Source of the DNA: an uncultured Clostridia bacterium
Lineage (GTDB): Bacteria > Bacillota > Clostridia > TANB77 > CAG-508
Direction of reading: 5' to 3'
Length of the DNA: 64,000 bases
Assembly: GCA_934167445.1 (NCBI GenBank)
Contig: CAKPKJ010000006.1
Coordinates: 1 to 64,000, forward strand
Shown here: piece by piece, positions 16,500 to 26,139 of the stretch
Layout: each line of letters begins with the position of its first letter
Position numbering within the stretch: position 1 is the stretch's first letter
Notes under the pieces: generated by a model
Told to the model about the DNA's origin: nothing
Seen by the model: the letters and a program-made list of their open reading frames with translations, nothing else
Databases searched by the model: none
Position numbers and translations under genes: made by a program

Positions 16500-16534
16500 A
16501 AACCCTAATATTATTTTTCTTAATATCAGGGTTT
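16500..16534. terminator. Bidirectional terminator between the DUF368 and U32 genes
   Basis: AAACCCTAATATTA pairs with TTAATATCAGGGTTT and is followed by T-rich sequence on both strands between two convergent genes. Confidence 0.8.
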
Positions 16535-16560
16535 ATTACTTTATTTTTAAAACAATTTTT

Positions 16561-17793
16561 TTATTTTTTTCTTCTTATTATCCAATCTTTTTTACATTCA
16601 ATTGGTAATTCAATTTTTACTTTTTGTCCTTTTACTCCTGGACTTATTGCACCTATTTCTTCATTTGTATCAATATCATATAATTTTTCTATTTTAAATT
16701 CAACTGGTTCTATTTGATTTGGAATTAAAATTTCTAAAGTATCCCCAACTGATAATTTATTTCTAATTTCTACTACATACAAATTGTTTTCTAGATTTTC
16801 AACTACCTTTGCTCCAAATTCATATTGTTCATTATATTGCTTTCCAGCATATTCTTGGATATCTTTATTTTTTCTATCATTAAAATAAAATGTTGTTAGT
16901 CCTCTTGTTTTTACTTTTTCTAATTCTTTTAAATATTTTGTATAATTATAATTTTCTGGATCTTTTTCATAGTCATCTATTGCATTTCTATATGCATTTA
17001 TTACACTTGCTAAATAATATTCCGTTTTTAATCTTCCTTCAATTTTTAAGCTATCTACACCCATATCAATTATTTCAGGAAGTTCTTTAATTAGGCACAA
17101 GTCTTTTGATGAAAATATGCTTGTTCCATATTCACTTGTCTCTATTGGCATATATTCTCCTGGATTATTTCTTTCTTCAGCATACAAATTATATGACCAT
17201 CTACAACTTTGAGCACAATCTCCTAAATTTGCACTTCTACAAGCTAAGAAATCACTTAAAAAACATCTTCCTGAAAAGGCAAAACATATTGCTCCATGGA
17301 CAAATATTTCTACTTCCATTTCTTTTGGTTTATTTTCCATTATGTATTTTAATTGTTCTTTGTTCATTTCTCTTGCCATTATCATTCTTTTGGCACCATT
17401 TTTGTACCAAAAGTTTGCTGCATGTAAGCTTACAATATTTGCTTGTGTACTAACATTTATTTTTACACTTGGTGCATATTGTTTTAATATTTCCATTACT
17501 CCACCATCTGCTGCTATAATTCCATCTGGTTTTAGTTCTTCTAATTTTTTTGCCATTTCAATTATTTCGTCATATTTATCATCCCAAGCAAATATGTTTA
17601 ATGTTACATATACTTTTTTTCCTATACTGTGTGCATATTTTATTGTTTTTTCTAAATCATCATCTTGCATATCAGCTCTTGTTCTAAGTGATAATGATGA
17701 TGTTCCTGCATATACTGCATCTGCTCCATATAAAAATGCTATTTTTGCTTTTTCAAAAGACCCTGCTGGTGCTAATAATTCTGGTTTATTCAT
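16561..17793 (-). CDS. U32 family protein, tRNA 5-hydroxyuridine synthesis (TrhP-like)
   Basis: Members of this U32 group (E. coli TrhP/YegQ, Bacillus YrrO) are needed for prephenate-dependent hydroxylation of uridine-34 in tRNA. The 410-aa protein starts with the family N-terminus PELLAPAGSFEKAKIAF, has an EIFVHGAICFAFSGRCFLS core with conserved Cys, and RSANLGDCAQSCRWSY, the Cys-rich segment thought to bind a cluster. The neighbour immediately downstream is a TrmR-type methyltransferase that acts on the product, which strongly supports the role. A GGGAG site lies beyond a small hairpin and a 3-codon ATG frame (17821-17832) rather than next to the start. Confidence 0.87.
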   Translation of the reverse strand: MNKPELLAPAGSFEKAKIAFLYGADAVYAGTSSLSLRTRADMQDDDLEKTIKYAHSIGKKVYVTLNIFAWDDKYDEIIEMAKKLEELKPDGIIAADGGVMEILKQYAPSVKINVSTQANIVSLHAANFWYKNGAKRMIMAREMNKEQLKYIMENKPKEMEVEIFVHGAICFAFSGRCFLSDFLACRSANLGDCAQSCRWSYNLYAEERNNPGEYMPIETSEYGTSIFSSKDLCLIKELPEIIDMGVDSLKIEGRLKTEYYLASVINAYRNAIDDYEKDPENYNYTKYLKELEKVKTRGLTTFYFNDRKNKDIQEYAGKQYNEQYEFGAKVVENLENNLYVVEIRNKLSVGDTLEILIPNQIEPVEFKIEKLYDIDTNEEIGAISPGVKGQKVKIELPIECKKDWIIRRKK

Positions 17794-17949
17794 TTTTTGC
17801 TGTATGATATATTCTTAATTTTAATATATCATATACTCCCTTCAATATATTTAGGATTTTATTGGTAACCTATGAACCTTATCAACTACTTTTGCTGTTA
17901 TAATTATTTTTACTATTTTAATTATTATAATCGTTTTATTTTAATGATT

Positions 17950-18537
17950 TTATTTGAATTTTGTGATTGCTAGTCCATCTCCAACTTCTAAAATTTCTGT
18001 TTCTAAATTTGGATTTTCTGTTGTTTCTTTTATATATTCTCTTAAATTCCTTACAGCTGTACGTTGTTTATGTTTGTTGTAATCACTAAGTACATAACCT
18101 TTATATAAAATGTTATCTGCAAATATATATCCTGTTGGTTTTAACATACGCAATGCTTCTTTTAAGAAAAATGGATATTTTCCTTTTGCTGCATCTATAA
18201 ATACCGCATCATATTTTTCATTTATTGTTGGTAATATTTCTACCGCATCACCTTCAAAAATATTTATTTTTTTATCTACTTCTGCTCTTTTTATATTTTC
18301 TTTAGCTTCTTTTACTCGGTCTGTTTCTCTTTCTATTGTGTCAATTTCTCCATTTTCTGCTAAAAATTCTGAAAAACATATTGCTGAATATCCAACAGCA
18401 GTTCCAATTTCTAACATCCTAGTTGGCTTTTCATTTTTTAAATATTTTTCAATTACTTCTAGGGTATCATCCATAATAATTGGTATATGGTCTTCTAATG
18501 CTTTTTGTTTTATTTTTTCTAATTCTATATAATTCAT
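17950..18537 (-). CDS. trmR: SAM-dependent O-methyltransferase, TrmR-like
   Basis: A 195-aa class I methyltransferase of the O-methyltransferase_3 family. It has the SAM-binding LEIGTAVGYSAICF motif (about 42-55), DTIERE (motif II acidic residue), the core DAVFIDAAKGKYPFF, and a DNILYKGYV metal-ligand segment. Bacillus TrmR (YrrM) methylates 5-hydroxyuridine-34 of tRNA to 5-methoxyuridine. Adjacency to the TrhP-like gene makes that the best assignment here. The ATG follows GGAAAGTGG. Between it and typA lies a 148-bp palindromic element. Confidence 0.85.
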   Translation of the reverse strand: MNYIELEKIKQKALEDHIPIIMDDTLEVIEKYLKNEKPTRMLEIGTAVGYSAICFSEFLAENGEIDTIERETDRVKEAKENIKRAEVDKKINIFEGDAVEILPTINEKYDAVFIDAAKGKYPFFLKEALRMLKPTGYIFADNILYKGYVLSDYNKHKQRTAVRNLREYIKETTENPNLETEILEVGDGLAITKFK

Positions 18538-18574
18538 TTTCCACTTTCCTTATCCATAAGTTATTAAAACATTA

Positions 18575-18722
18575 CAAAAAATCAATATATATTATTTACT
18601 TTATGCCTTGTGTGTCGCAACCTTACAATTTTTAAATTCTTGTAGGTTGCTCCAATTGCACTCGCATAGCTCGTTTGGTCGCTTACGCGGCATTACATCA
18701 ATAATATATATTGATTTTTTTG
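18575..18722. repeat. 148-bp palindromic element with terminal inverted repeats
   Basis: AAAAAATCAATATATATTATT at the left faces its near-perfect complement at the right end. Inside, ATGCC/GGCAT extends the stem, and GCAACCTTACAA pairs with TTGTAGGTTGC as a separate hairpin. The interior (for example GGTCGCTTACGCGGC) is far more GC-rich than the surroundings. It begins 3 bp after the typA stop and ends 37 bp before trmR. The minus-strand end (stem plus T-run) could serve as the typA terminator. It looks like a MITE or a structured RNA; no transposase or target duplication was identified. Confidence 0.6.
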
Positions 18723-18725
18723 CAA

Positions 18726-20546
18726 TTATTTATTAGCTCTTCTAGCCATTCTTTCTCTTTCCTTTGTATCAAGGATTTTCTTTCTTAAACGTATTGATTT
18801 TGGTGTTACTTCAACTAATTCATCATCTTGGATAAATTCAATTGCAGCTTCTAATGACATTTGGATTGGTGGAACTAAACGAAGTGCTTCGTCAGATCCT
18901 GATGCTCTAGTATTTGTCAAGTGTTTTTCTTTACATACATTAATACTTAAATCTTCTCCTCTAGAATTTAGACCAACTATCATTCCTTCATATACATCTA
19001 CACCAGGTCCTATGAATAAATCACCTTTGTCTTGTGCATTATATAATCCATATGTAATTGATTTTCCAGCTTCAAATGCTACTATTGTTCCTCTAACACG
19101 AGCTTGAATATCTCCTTTATATGGTTCATATGAATTAAATACGTGGTTCATTGTTCCTACACCTTTTGTGTCTGTTAAGAATTCTGTTCTATATCCTATT
19201 AATCCTCTTGCAGGTATTTTGAATTCAATTTTTGTATGTCCATCTTCAGCTGGTTCCATATTTGTCATTTCAGCTTTTCTTCTACCTAATTTTTCAATGA
19301 CATTTCCAACACAATCATCTGGTACATTTACAACTAAATCTTCTATTGGTTCACATTTAACTCCATCAATTTCTTTTATAATAACTTTTGGACGTGATAC
19401 TAAAAGTTCAAATCCTTCTCTTCTCATTGTTTCAATTAATACAGATAAATGTAATTCTCCTCTTCCTGATACTTCAAAAGAGTCTGCTGAATCTGTTTCT
19501 TTTACTCTTAAAGATACATTTCTTTCTAGTTCTTTAAATAATCTATCACGAATATGTCTAGATGTTATAAATTTTCCTTCTCTTCCTGCAAATGGTCCAT
19601 TATTTACACTAAATGTCATAGATACTGTTGGTTCATCAATATCTACAAATGGTATTTTTTCAGGATTATTTAAATCACAAATTGTATCACCTATATTGAT
19701 ATCTGGAAGTCCTGCAAGTTCTATAATGTCTCCAGCTTTTCCTACTTCTACTTCTACTTTGTTTAACCCAACATGTGTATATACTTTTGCAATTTTTCCT
19801 TGTGTTATTTTATCTTCTTTACCACAAATTGCAACTGGCATTCCAACTGTTATTGAACCTCTTTCTACTCTTCCTACTGCTATTCTTCCAACATAGTCAT
19901 CATAATCTATATTAGAAACTAACATTTGTGCAGGTCCTTCTTCATCACATTTTGGTGGTTCTATTGTGTTTACTATTGTTTCAAATAAGCAATGTAAATT
20001 ATCTGATTCTTCATTCATATCCATTTTTGCAATTCCGTTTTTAGCAGAAGCATATACAACTGGAAAATCTAATTGTTCGTCAGATGCATCTAGTTCTATA
20101 AATAGTTCTAAAACTTGGTCTACAACTTTTTCTGGCATTGCTCCTGGTCTATCTATTTTATTTATTACTACTATTGGTTTTAAGCCTAATGCTAATGATT
20201 TTTTTAAAACTTCTCTTGTTTGAGGCATTGCACCTTCAAAAGCATCAACTAATAAAAGTACTCCATCTACTGTTTTTAGTACTCTTTCTACTTCTCCACC
20301 AAAATCAGCATGTCCTGGTGTATCTACAATATTTATTTTTACATCATTATACATAACTGATGTATTTTTAGAAAGTATTGTAATTCCTCTTTCTTTTTCT
20401 AGATCGTTTGAATCCATTACTCTTTCTTGTACTACTTCATTTTCTCTAAATACATGACTTTGTTTAAGCATTGCATCTACTAATGTTGTTTTTCCGTGGT
20501 CTACGTGTGCTATTATTGCTATGTTTCTAATATTTTTGTTATTCAT
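18726..20546 (-). CDS. typA: Ribosome-associated GTPase TypA/BipA
   Basis: A translational GTPase of the EF-G family that binds the 70S ribosome and aids assembly and stress growth. The 606-aa protein is full length. G1 is [10 protein letters not shown] (about 14-23), G2 lies in [10 protein letters not shown]3 is [11 protein letters not shown]4 is NKID and G5 is YASAKNG. Further on are the domain II beta barrel, EF-G-like domains III and V, and the TypA-specific C-terminal domain. The ATG follows GGGAGAAA. It appears monocistronic, between the clpC terminator and the palindrome at 18575-18722. Confidence 0.96.
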   Translation of the reverse strand: MNNKNIRNIAIIAHVDHGKTTLVDAMLKQSHVFRENEVVQERVMDSNDLEKERGITILSKNTSVMYNDVKINIVDTPGHADFGGEVERVLKTVDGVLLLVDAFEGAMPQTREVLKKSLALGLKPIVVINKIDRPGAMPEKVVDQVLELFIELDASDEQLDFPVVYASAKNGIAKMDMNEESDNLHCLFETIVNTIEPPKCDEEGPAQMLVSNIDYDDYVGRIAVGRVERGSITVGMPVAICGKEDKITQGKIAKVYTHVGLNKVEVEVGKAGDIIELAGLPDINIGDTICDLNNPEKIPFVDIDEPTVSMTFSVNNGPFAGREGKFITSRHIRDRLFKELERNVSLRVKETDSADSFEVSGRGELHLSVLIETMRREGFELLVSRPKVIIKEIDGVKCEPIEDLVVNVPDDCVGNVIEKLGRRKAEMTNMEPAEDGHTKIEFKIPARGLIGYRTEFLTDTKGVGTMNHVFNSYEPYKGDIQARVRGTIVAFEAGKSITYGLYNAQDKGDLFIGPGVDVYEGMIVGLNSRGEDLSINVCKEKHLTNTRASGSDEALRLVPPIQMSLEAAIEFIQDDELVEVTPKSIRLRKKILDTKERERMARRANK

Positions 20547-20596
20547 TTTATTTCTCCCTTTTTCTTCTATTTTTATCTCTTTTTTGGGTCATAAAA

Positions 20597-20625
20597 AGAG
20601 ATTTTAGTAATCTCCTAAAATCTCT
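20597..20625 (-). terminator. Terminator of the ctsR-clpC operon
   Basis: AGAGATTTTAG pairs with CTAAAATCTCT around a 7-base loop, followed by TTTTTATG on the minus strand, about 70 bp after the clpC stop. Confidence 0.85.
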
Positions 20626-20698
20626 ATAATTATATACCCATTTAGGCTTGTTGTCAACATTTTTCAGCAATAAAAGCTTAGATGTTTTATGTTACCTA

Positions 20699-23149
20699 TT
20701 ATTTCTCCACTACAATTTTTTCATCCTTTACACCAATTTTATTTGTTTTATTTTTCTTTATATTTCCATCTAAGATTTCTTCTGCAAGCCTATCCTCTAA
20801 TATATTTTGAATTGTTCTTCTTAATGGACGTGCTCCAAAGTTTTTATCCACACCTTTACTTGCAATTAACTCTTTTACCTGTGGCTCTAGCTCTACTTTA
20901 ATTTTTTGTGTTGCTAATCTATCTATTACTTCTTTTAACATTATGTCAATTATTTGATTTATCTCTTTGTCTGTTAGTTTATGGAATACTATTATTTCAT
21001 CTATACGATTTATGAATTCTGGTCTTAATTCTTTTTTCAAAGCTTCCATAACTTCTTTTTTAGTGTCCTCATATTCTTTATTTACTTCATTGTTTTTAGC
21101 ATCTTTATTTTTACTAAAGCCTAATTGTTTTTTATCTGTAATTAATCTGGCACCAATATTTGATGTCATAATTATTACTGAATTTTTAAAGTTTACTGTT
21201 CTTCCTTGGCTGTCTGTTAATCTTCCGTCCTCAAGTATTTGTAGTAACATATTCATAACATCTGGATGTGCTTTTTCAATTTCATCAAATAATATTACTG
21301 AATATGGTTTTCTTCTTATTTTTTCTGTTAATTGACCACCTTCATCAAATCCAACATATCCTGGAGGTGAACCTATTAATTTAGCAACAGAGTGTGGTTC
21401 CATGTATTCTGACATATCTAACCTAATCATCGCATTTTCATCGCCAAATAAACTTTCTGCTAACGCTTTTGATAATTCTGTTTTTCCTACACCTGTTGGT
21501 CCTAAGAATAAGAATGAGCCTATAGGTCTGTTTGGGTCTTTTAATCCAACTCTGCTTCTCCTTATTGCTTTTGCAACAGCTTCAACAGCTTCATTTTGTC
21601 CAATCACTCTTTTATGCAATGTTTTTTCAAGATTTTTTAACCTTACATTTTCATCTTCTGTTATTTTATTTGCTGGTATTCCTGTCCAACTACTAATTAC
21701 TTCTGCAATATTTTCTTCTGTTATATTTATAAGTTCTTTATTACTTTTGTTTTTCCATTTCTTTTGCTCTTTTTCATATTTTTCTTTTAATTCTTTTTGT
21801 TTGTCTCTTAATGATGCTGCTTTTTCAAATTTTTGAATTTTTACCGCTTCTTCCTTTTCTTGTTCAACATCTTCAATTTTTTCAGATAATTTCTTCAAAC
21901 TATCTGGCTCAGTATATGTTTTTAACTTTGCACGTGATGCAGCTTCATCAATTAGGTCAATTGCTTTATCTGGTAAAAATCTGTCATTTATATATCTAAC
22001 AGACATTTTTACCGCTGCTTCAATAGCTTCATCTGAAATTTTAACGCCATGATGTGCTTCGTATTTATCACGAATTCCTTTTAAAATTTTTACAGAATCT
22101 TTTTCACTTGGTTCATTTACTATTACTGGACTAAATCTTCTCTCAAGTGCTGCATCTTTTTCTATATATTTTCTATATTCATTTAATGTTGTTGCACCTA
22201 TTAGTTGGATTTCTCCTCTTGCTAATAATGGTTTCAAAATATTTGCCGCATCCATTGCTCCTTCTGCAGCTCCTGCTCCAACTATTGTATGGATTTCATC
22301 AATAAATAAAATTACATCTCCAGCTTTTTTTACTTCATCTAATGCTTTTTTTATTCTTTCTTCAAAATCTCCTCTATATTTACTACCAGCTATCATTCCA
22401 GAAATATCTAATGTTACTACCCTTTTGTCTTTTAGAATTTCGGGTACATCACCTTTGATTATTTTTTGAGCTAATCCTTCTACAGCTGCTGTTTTACCAA
22501 CACCTGGTTCTCCTATTAAGCAAGGATTATTTTTTGTTCTTCTTGATAAAATTTGAATAACTCTTTCTATTTCTTCTTTTCTACCTATTATTGGATCAAG
22601 TTTTCCTTCTTCTGCTTTTTGTGTTAAATCTGTTCCATATTGATTTAATGTTGGAGTTGAATTATAGCTACCTCTTTTTTTTCCATTTTTTCCACCATTA
22701 GTATTACTATAATCTTCTCCCTCATTTATTACTCTTATTATTTCATTGTACATTTTAGGAATATTTACACCTAATTCTAGTAATGCTCTTGAAGCAATAC
22801 TATCTCCTTCTCTTAATATTCCTAATAGCATATGTTCTGTTCCTATGTAGTTATATCCTAACTTTCTAGCTTCTAGAAAAGCCTCCTCTATAACTCTTTT
22901 GCTTCTTGGTGTAAATCCTAAAGTTTCATCTACTGGTGGTTCATTGCCTATTAGCTCAACGATTTTATCTATTATTGCCTCTGGCTCAATTTCTTGATTT
23001 GATAATACTTTAGCAGCCACTCCATTTCCTTCTTTTGCTAATCCATATAAAATATGCTCTGTTCCTATATATCTATGTCCTAATTCCATTGCTACCTCGC
23101 TTGCAATATCTATTGCTTTTTTAGCTCTATTTGTAAAACTGTACATCAT
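20699..23149 (-). CDS. clpC: ATP-dependent Clp protease ATPase subunit ClpC
   Basis: AAA+ unfoldase that feeds substrates, including arginine-phosphorylated proteins marked by McsB, to ClpP. About 816 aa: two N-terminal Clp repeats (about 1-145), AAA-1 with Walker A GEPGVGKT and sensor residues, a middle UVR-containing coiled coil (EKIEDVEQEKEEAVKIQKFE), AAA-2 with GPTGVGKTEL, and the C-terminal FGARPLRR sensor-2 region. The start is the ATGATG that follows GGGAGTGATTATT; a GTG slightly upstream is less likely. It is the last gene of the ctsR-mcsA-mcsB-clpC operon, so it should be derepressed by heat through CtsR. Confidence 0.96.
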   Translation of the reverse strand: MMYSFTNRAKKAIDIASEVAMELGHRYIGTEHILYGLAKEGNGVAAKVLSNQEIEPEAIIDKIVELIGNEPPVDETLGFTPRSKRVIEEAFLEARKLGYNYIGTEHMLLGILREGDSIASRALLELGVNIPKMYNEIIRVINEGEDYSNTNGGKNGKKRGSYNSTPTLNQYGTDLTQKAEEGKLDPIIGRKEEIERVIQILSRRTKNNPCLIGEPGVGKTAAVEGLAQKIIKGDVPEILKDKRVVTLDISGMIAGSKYRGDFEERIKKALDEVKKAGDVILFIDEIHTIVGAGAAEGAMDAANILKPLLARGEIQLIGATTLNEYRKYIEKDAALERRFSPVIVNEPSEKDSVKILKGIRDKYEAHHGVKISDEAIEAAVKMSVRYINDRFLPDKAIDLIDEAASRAKLKTYTEPDSLKKLSEKIEDVEQEKEEAVKIQKFEKAASLRDKQKELKEKYEKEQKKWKNKSNKELINITEENIAEVISSWTGIPANKITEDENVRLKNLEKTLHKRVIGQNEAVEAVAKAIRRSRVGLKDPNRPIGSFLFLGPTGVGKTELSKALAESLFGDENAMIRLDMSEYMEPHSVAKLIGSPPGYVGFDEGGQLTEKIRRKPYSVILFDEIEKAHPDVMNMLLQILEDGRLTDSQGRTVNFKNSVIIMTSNIGARLITDKKQLGFSKNKDAKNNEVNKEYEDTKKEVMEALKKELRPEFINRIDEIIVFHKLTDKEINQIIDIMLKEVIDRLATQKIKVELEPQVKELIASKGVDKNFGARPLRRTIQNILEDRLAEEILDGNIKKNKTNKIGVKDEKIVVEK

Positions 23150-23212
23150 AATAATCACTCCCTTCTAACTTTGTATATTCTTTTCTTTAGCCTAATTCCA
23201 AATGTATAATAT

Positions 23213-24205
23213 TTATTCATTTGATATTTTTTGTATTAGTTTTGCTCTTTTTATATTTTGTTCTATTTTGTCATACTCTTCTCCATAGTACTTTTGTAAA
23301 TTTGCAGGCTTAATGTATAAAAATAATTTTTTTATTTGTAAATCTGTCAATTTATCAAAGATTCCTAAATCTACACCTATTTTTACATTTGTCAATAATT
23401 CGTTTGCTTCATCATAAGAAATTTTTTTACAATTTTCTAGTACTCCATAACTTCTATTTACTATATCATCTAATTCTATTTCTTCTTTTGCTAAAATTTT
23501 TCTTGCTTTTCTTTCTTGTTCCATCAGTTTTGTTGCTATTATTTTTATGTTATTAATAATTTCTTTTTCTGTAATTCCTATAGTTTGTCTGTTTGAAATT
23601 TGATAAACATATTTGTCACCATCAATATTTATGTTAAAATCACGTACTGCATCTAAAACATTTCTTAGATTGCCTGTTTTATATAATGCAGGCAATTCTA
23701 ATATTACAGAAGCTTTTAATCCTGTTCCTATATCATTTAAACTTTTTGTTAAATATCCGTATTTTTTGCTTATGCAATATCCTAAAAGTTCTCCTATTTT
23801 TTCTTCTATTTCAATTGCTAAATTTAATGTATTTTCTAATTCTAATCCTTCACTAAATACTTGTATACTTAAATGATTTTTTCCACCTATCATAATGCAA
23901 ATGTTTTCATCGTCATTTATTAAAATGCTTCCTGTATTATTTTCTTCTATCGCAAATGATTTACTAATTAGATTTTTTTCAATTAAACTTTGTTTAGTAA
24001 TCTTATCCATATCTGATAGCTTTAAAAATCTTAATCCATAACCTATTTCAAATAAATTTTCTTTTATTAAATTTTCTAACTTTACTCTTTCTGATGGTGT
24101 CATGTCAAATTTTATTCCATTTATATTTCTTGCTAATCTTATTCTTGTATTTTTCACTACATCTGAATTTTCATTACTTTGTAAGTACCAATTCATTTGT
24201 TTCAC
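23213..24205 (-). CDS. mcsB: Protein arginine kinase McsB
   Basis: Phosphorylates arginine residues of misfolded proteins as a degradation mark for ClpCP. The 330-aa protein has the ATP:guanido phosphotransferase fold: VKNTRIRLARNI near the N-terminus (about 16-27), an ENICIMIGGKNHLSIQVF core, the GTGLKASVILELPAL loop and late REARKILAKEE-like regulatory segment. The family's NEEDH-type loop reads NDDENIC-IMIGGKNHL here. It lies between mcsA (68 bp upstream) and clpC (63 bp downstream), the standard order. Confidence 0.95.
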   Translation of the reverse strand: MKQMNWYLQSNENSDVVKNTRIRLARNINGIKFDMTPSERVKLENLIKENLFEIGYGLRFLKLSDMDKITKQSLIEKNLISKSFAIEENNTGSILINDDENICIMIGGKNHLSIQVFSEGLELENTLNLAIEIEEKIGELLGYCISKKYGYLTKSLNDIGTGLKASVILELPALYKTGNLRNVLDAVRDFNINIDGDKYVYQISNRQTIGITEKEIINNIKIIATKLMEQERKARKILAKEEIELDDIVNRSYGVLENCKKISYDEANELLTNVKIGVDLGIFDKLTDLQIKKLFLYIKPANLQKYYGEEYDKIEQNIKRAKLIQKISNE

Positions 24206-24273
24206 CCTCTCTATTTTATAATTATCTTCTACTTACTTCTATTTAGATTTTTTTATTCTCATTCTTACTATAA

Positions 24274-24870
24274 TTATTTTTCAAGTTCGTGTATTTGGTC
24301 TCTGATTTTGGCTGCATCTTCATATCTTTCTTCTTTTATTGCTTGCTCTAATTTCTTTTTTAAGATTTCTTTTTTATCTTCTTTTGATCCTTCTTGTTTT
24401 TCTATTTTTTCGTTATTTTGCTTTTTACTATTTTCGTTTTTACTTGCTTTTTTGTCTTCTGGTTCTAGCTTTTTATCTATTTTGCTATCTATTATTTTTC
24501 CAATTCTTCCTATATGTCTATTTGAACCTTGTAATCTTTTTATTATTGTATCTAACTCATCTTCAAAAGTGTTATAACAATTTTGACATCCTATGTTTCC
24601 TGTATTTATAATATCCTCAAATGTTGAACCACATTCGTCGCATTTACTTTGTTTTAAAGTATTGAATATTGGCATAAAATCAGGTGTTGCTAATTCATCC
24701 ATAAATCCTCCTAAAAAGCTTGAAAAATCAACTGGCATACTAAAATCCATTTGTCCAATTCCTAATTTTTTACTACATTCTTCACATAAATTTAATTCTT
24801 TTCTTTTTCCATTTATGTTTTCTGTATATCTAACATTTGCTTCTCTTTTTCCACAATTTTCACATAACAT
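24274..24870 (-). CDS. mcsA: McsA, activator of McsB (zinc-finger/UVR protein)
   Basis: Adaptor and activator of the McsB arginine kinase and co-regulator of CtsR. The 198-aa protein has two zinc-finger pairs: CENCGKREA with CEECSKKLG (about 3-34), and CDECGSTF with CQNCYNTF (about 78-105). Next comes a Lys/Glu-rich charged linker and a C-terminal UVR motif (LKKKLEQAIKEERYEDAAK) matching the UvrB/UvrC interaction domain. The linker at about 140-165 is longer and more repetitive than I expect for the family. Confidence 0.93.
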   Translation of the reverse strand: MLCENCGKREANVRYTENINGKRKELNLCEECSKKLGIGQMDFSMPVDFSSFLGGFMDELATPDFMPIFNTLKQSKCDECGSTFEDIINTGNIGCQNCYNTFEDELDTIIKRLQGSNRHIGRIGKIIDSKIDKKLEPEDKKASKNENSKKQNNEKIEKQEGSKEDKKEILKKKLEQAIKEERYEDAAKIRDQIHELEK

Positions 24871-24957
24871 AATAAATTCCTCCTTATATTAAAAATTTGT
24901 TTTAAGTTTTGTATTTTTTTATTTGTAAATTTTATATTTTTGTATTTTATAATTCTG

Positions 24958-25401
24958 TCATAAATTTAATAACATATTCTTAAATATTCTTGCACGTACT
25001 TCATCTTTTATTTCTTTTGAAAGCTTAAGTACATTATCACTTGTTGCTACTTTTAATAATTTAGCTTCTTTGCTATTAATGATGTTATAAGATAAGAAGT
25101 CACTAATTAATATGTCAACATCATTTGATGTCAATTCTTTTCCTATATTATTTATAATATGCATAATATAATCTTCTTTATCATTTTTTACTTTTTTAAT
25201 TGTTATATGGCCTCCTCCGCCTCTCCTACTTTCTACATAGTAGCCTTGAGATGGCTTAAACCTAGTAGATATTACATAATTTATTTGCGATGGCACACAA
25301 TTAAAATGTTCGGCTAACTCATTTCTTTGTATTTCTATAGAATTTTCACTATCTTCAAACATTTCTTTTATAAATTCCTCTATTACATCTGACATTCTCA
25401 T
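24958..25401 (-). CDS. ctsR: Transcriptional repressor CtsR
   Basis: Dimeric heat-sensitive repressor of clp genes. From MRMSDVIEEFIKEMF it is 147 aa: a winged helix-turn-helix (IEIQRNELAEHFNCVPSQIN), the glycine-rich wing RRGGGGHITI that acts as the temperature sensor, and a C-terminal dimer/McsB-binding domain. I chose the ATG 7 bases after GGGGGA; an ATG overlapping that site begins 5 codons earlier. It heads the operon and is autoregulated, as two operator boxes flank its promoter. Confidence 0.95.
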   Translation of the reverse strand: MRMSDVIEEFIKEMFEDSENSIEIQRNELAEHFNCVPSQINYVISTRFKPSQGYYVESRRGGGGHITIKKVKNDKEDYIMHIINNIGKELTSNDVDILISDFLSYNIINSKEAKLLKVATSDNVLKLSKEIKDEVRARIFKNMLLNL

Positions 25402-25494
25402 CTTATTTTCCCCCATTATATTTATTTTTTTGCTTCTTTTCTTTTATTTTTGTTTCCTTTTTTAATTATTGTGTTTTAGTTTTCGTGTTTTGTC

Positions 25495-25573
25495 TTTGAC
25501 TTTCTTTGACCTACATTCTTATTATACTTCTTTTATTTTTTATTTCAACTTCTATTTTTGACTTTTTCTGACC
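25495..25573 (-). promoter_or_regulatory. ctsR operon promoter with two CtsR operators
   Basis: On the minus strand TTGAAA (25543-25548) and TATAAT (25521-25526) have a 16-bp spacer. A perfect CtsR box, GGTCAAAGAAAGTCAAA (25495-25511), covers the start region. A second box with one mismatch, GGTCAGAAAAAGTCAAA (25557-25573), lies just upstream of the -35. Both match the published heptad repeat RGTCAAA-N3-RGTCAAA. Confidence 0.92.
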
Positions 25574-25725
25574 TTTTATAGCCTTTTATAGTACTTTTAT
25601 GTTACTTTTTCTTTTGTTTTCTAATTTTTTCTCACTTTTTCTCTTCTTTTCTCATTTTTTCTTTTTTATATTGTCTCTTCTTCTCCTTTTTATTTTTTCT
25701 CTTTTACTCTTTCTTTTATTATTAT
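25574..25725 (-). other. Non-coding purine-rich tract between a small ORF and ctsR
   Basis: About 150 bp that is nearly all A and G on the minus strand (pyrimidines on the plus strand), with repeated GAGAAAA-type words. No start codon with a site, no hairpin with a T-run and no RNA gene is evident. It separates the 73-aa frame from the CtsR promoter region. Confidence 0.5.
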
Positions 25726-25947
25726 TTAGCCTTGATCTTTTTCTTTTCTTTTAGTTATGTTTTGCAATCTTTCTGCATTTTCCTTTTGCTCTGGTAATGA
25801 TATCCATGCAAAATATGATGATACAAATTCTCCATATTTTGTTGAATCTTCCCCTACCTCATATTTTCCTAATATGCTTATTTCATTTGCAATTTCTTCA
25901 TCAATATTAACTTTATTTTTGTTAATATTTTTATTTTCTTTATCCAT
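25726..25947 (-). CDS. Hypothetical small acidic/polar protein (73 aa)
   Basis: Not recognised. The N-terminus is Lys/Asn-rich (MDKENKNINKNKVNIDEEIA), the middle holds ISILGKYEVGEDSTKYGEFVSSYFAWISLP, and the C-terminus is charged. There is no signal peptide or membrane helix. The start follows an AGGAGCTGAAATAAAA region, a reasonable site. It is separated from ctsR by a long purine tract and from the upstream membrane-protein gene by about 190 bp with a terminator, so it is probably its own transcript. The conserved-looking aromatic middle makes it a plausible real gene. Confidence 0.5.
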   Translation of the reverse strand: MDKENKNINKNKVNIDEEIANEISILGKYEVGEDSTKYGEFVSSYFAWISLPEQKENAERLQNITKRKEKDQG

Positions 25948-26079
25948 TTTTATTTCAGCTCCTATACATTACTTTATAATGTTATTTCCATATAAAGAAT
26001 TTTTATTCAACTACACTAAAAAATATTTTTAGTTAGTTTTCTATATTTCTAATTTGCATAAAATATATAATGGAATGTC

Positions 26080-26125
26080 ATATAAAAAAGATGAAAGTCA
26101 TATTATTCCTTCATCTTTTTTATAT
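26080..26125 (-). terminator. Terminator after the 385-aa membrane protein gene
   Basis: ATATAAAAAAGATGAA pairs with TTCATCTTTTTTATAT. The downstream arm supplies the T-tract on the minus strand. Confidence 0.75.
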
Positions 26126-26139
26126 ACTTTTATAATATA

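Noticed and set aside
25574..25725. Coding sequence in the purine tract before ctsR
   Set aside because: Low-complexity Lys/Glu/Arg translation, no start with a ribosome site and no end signal.
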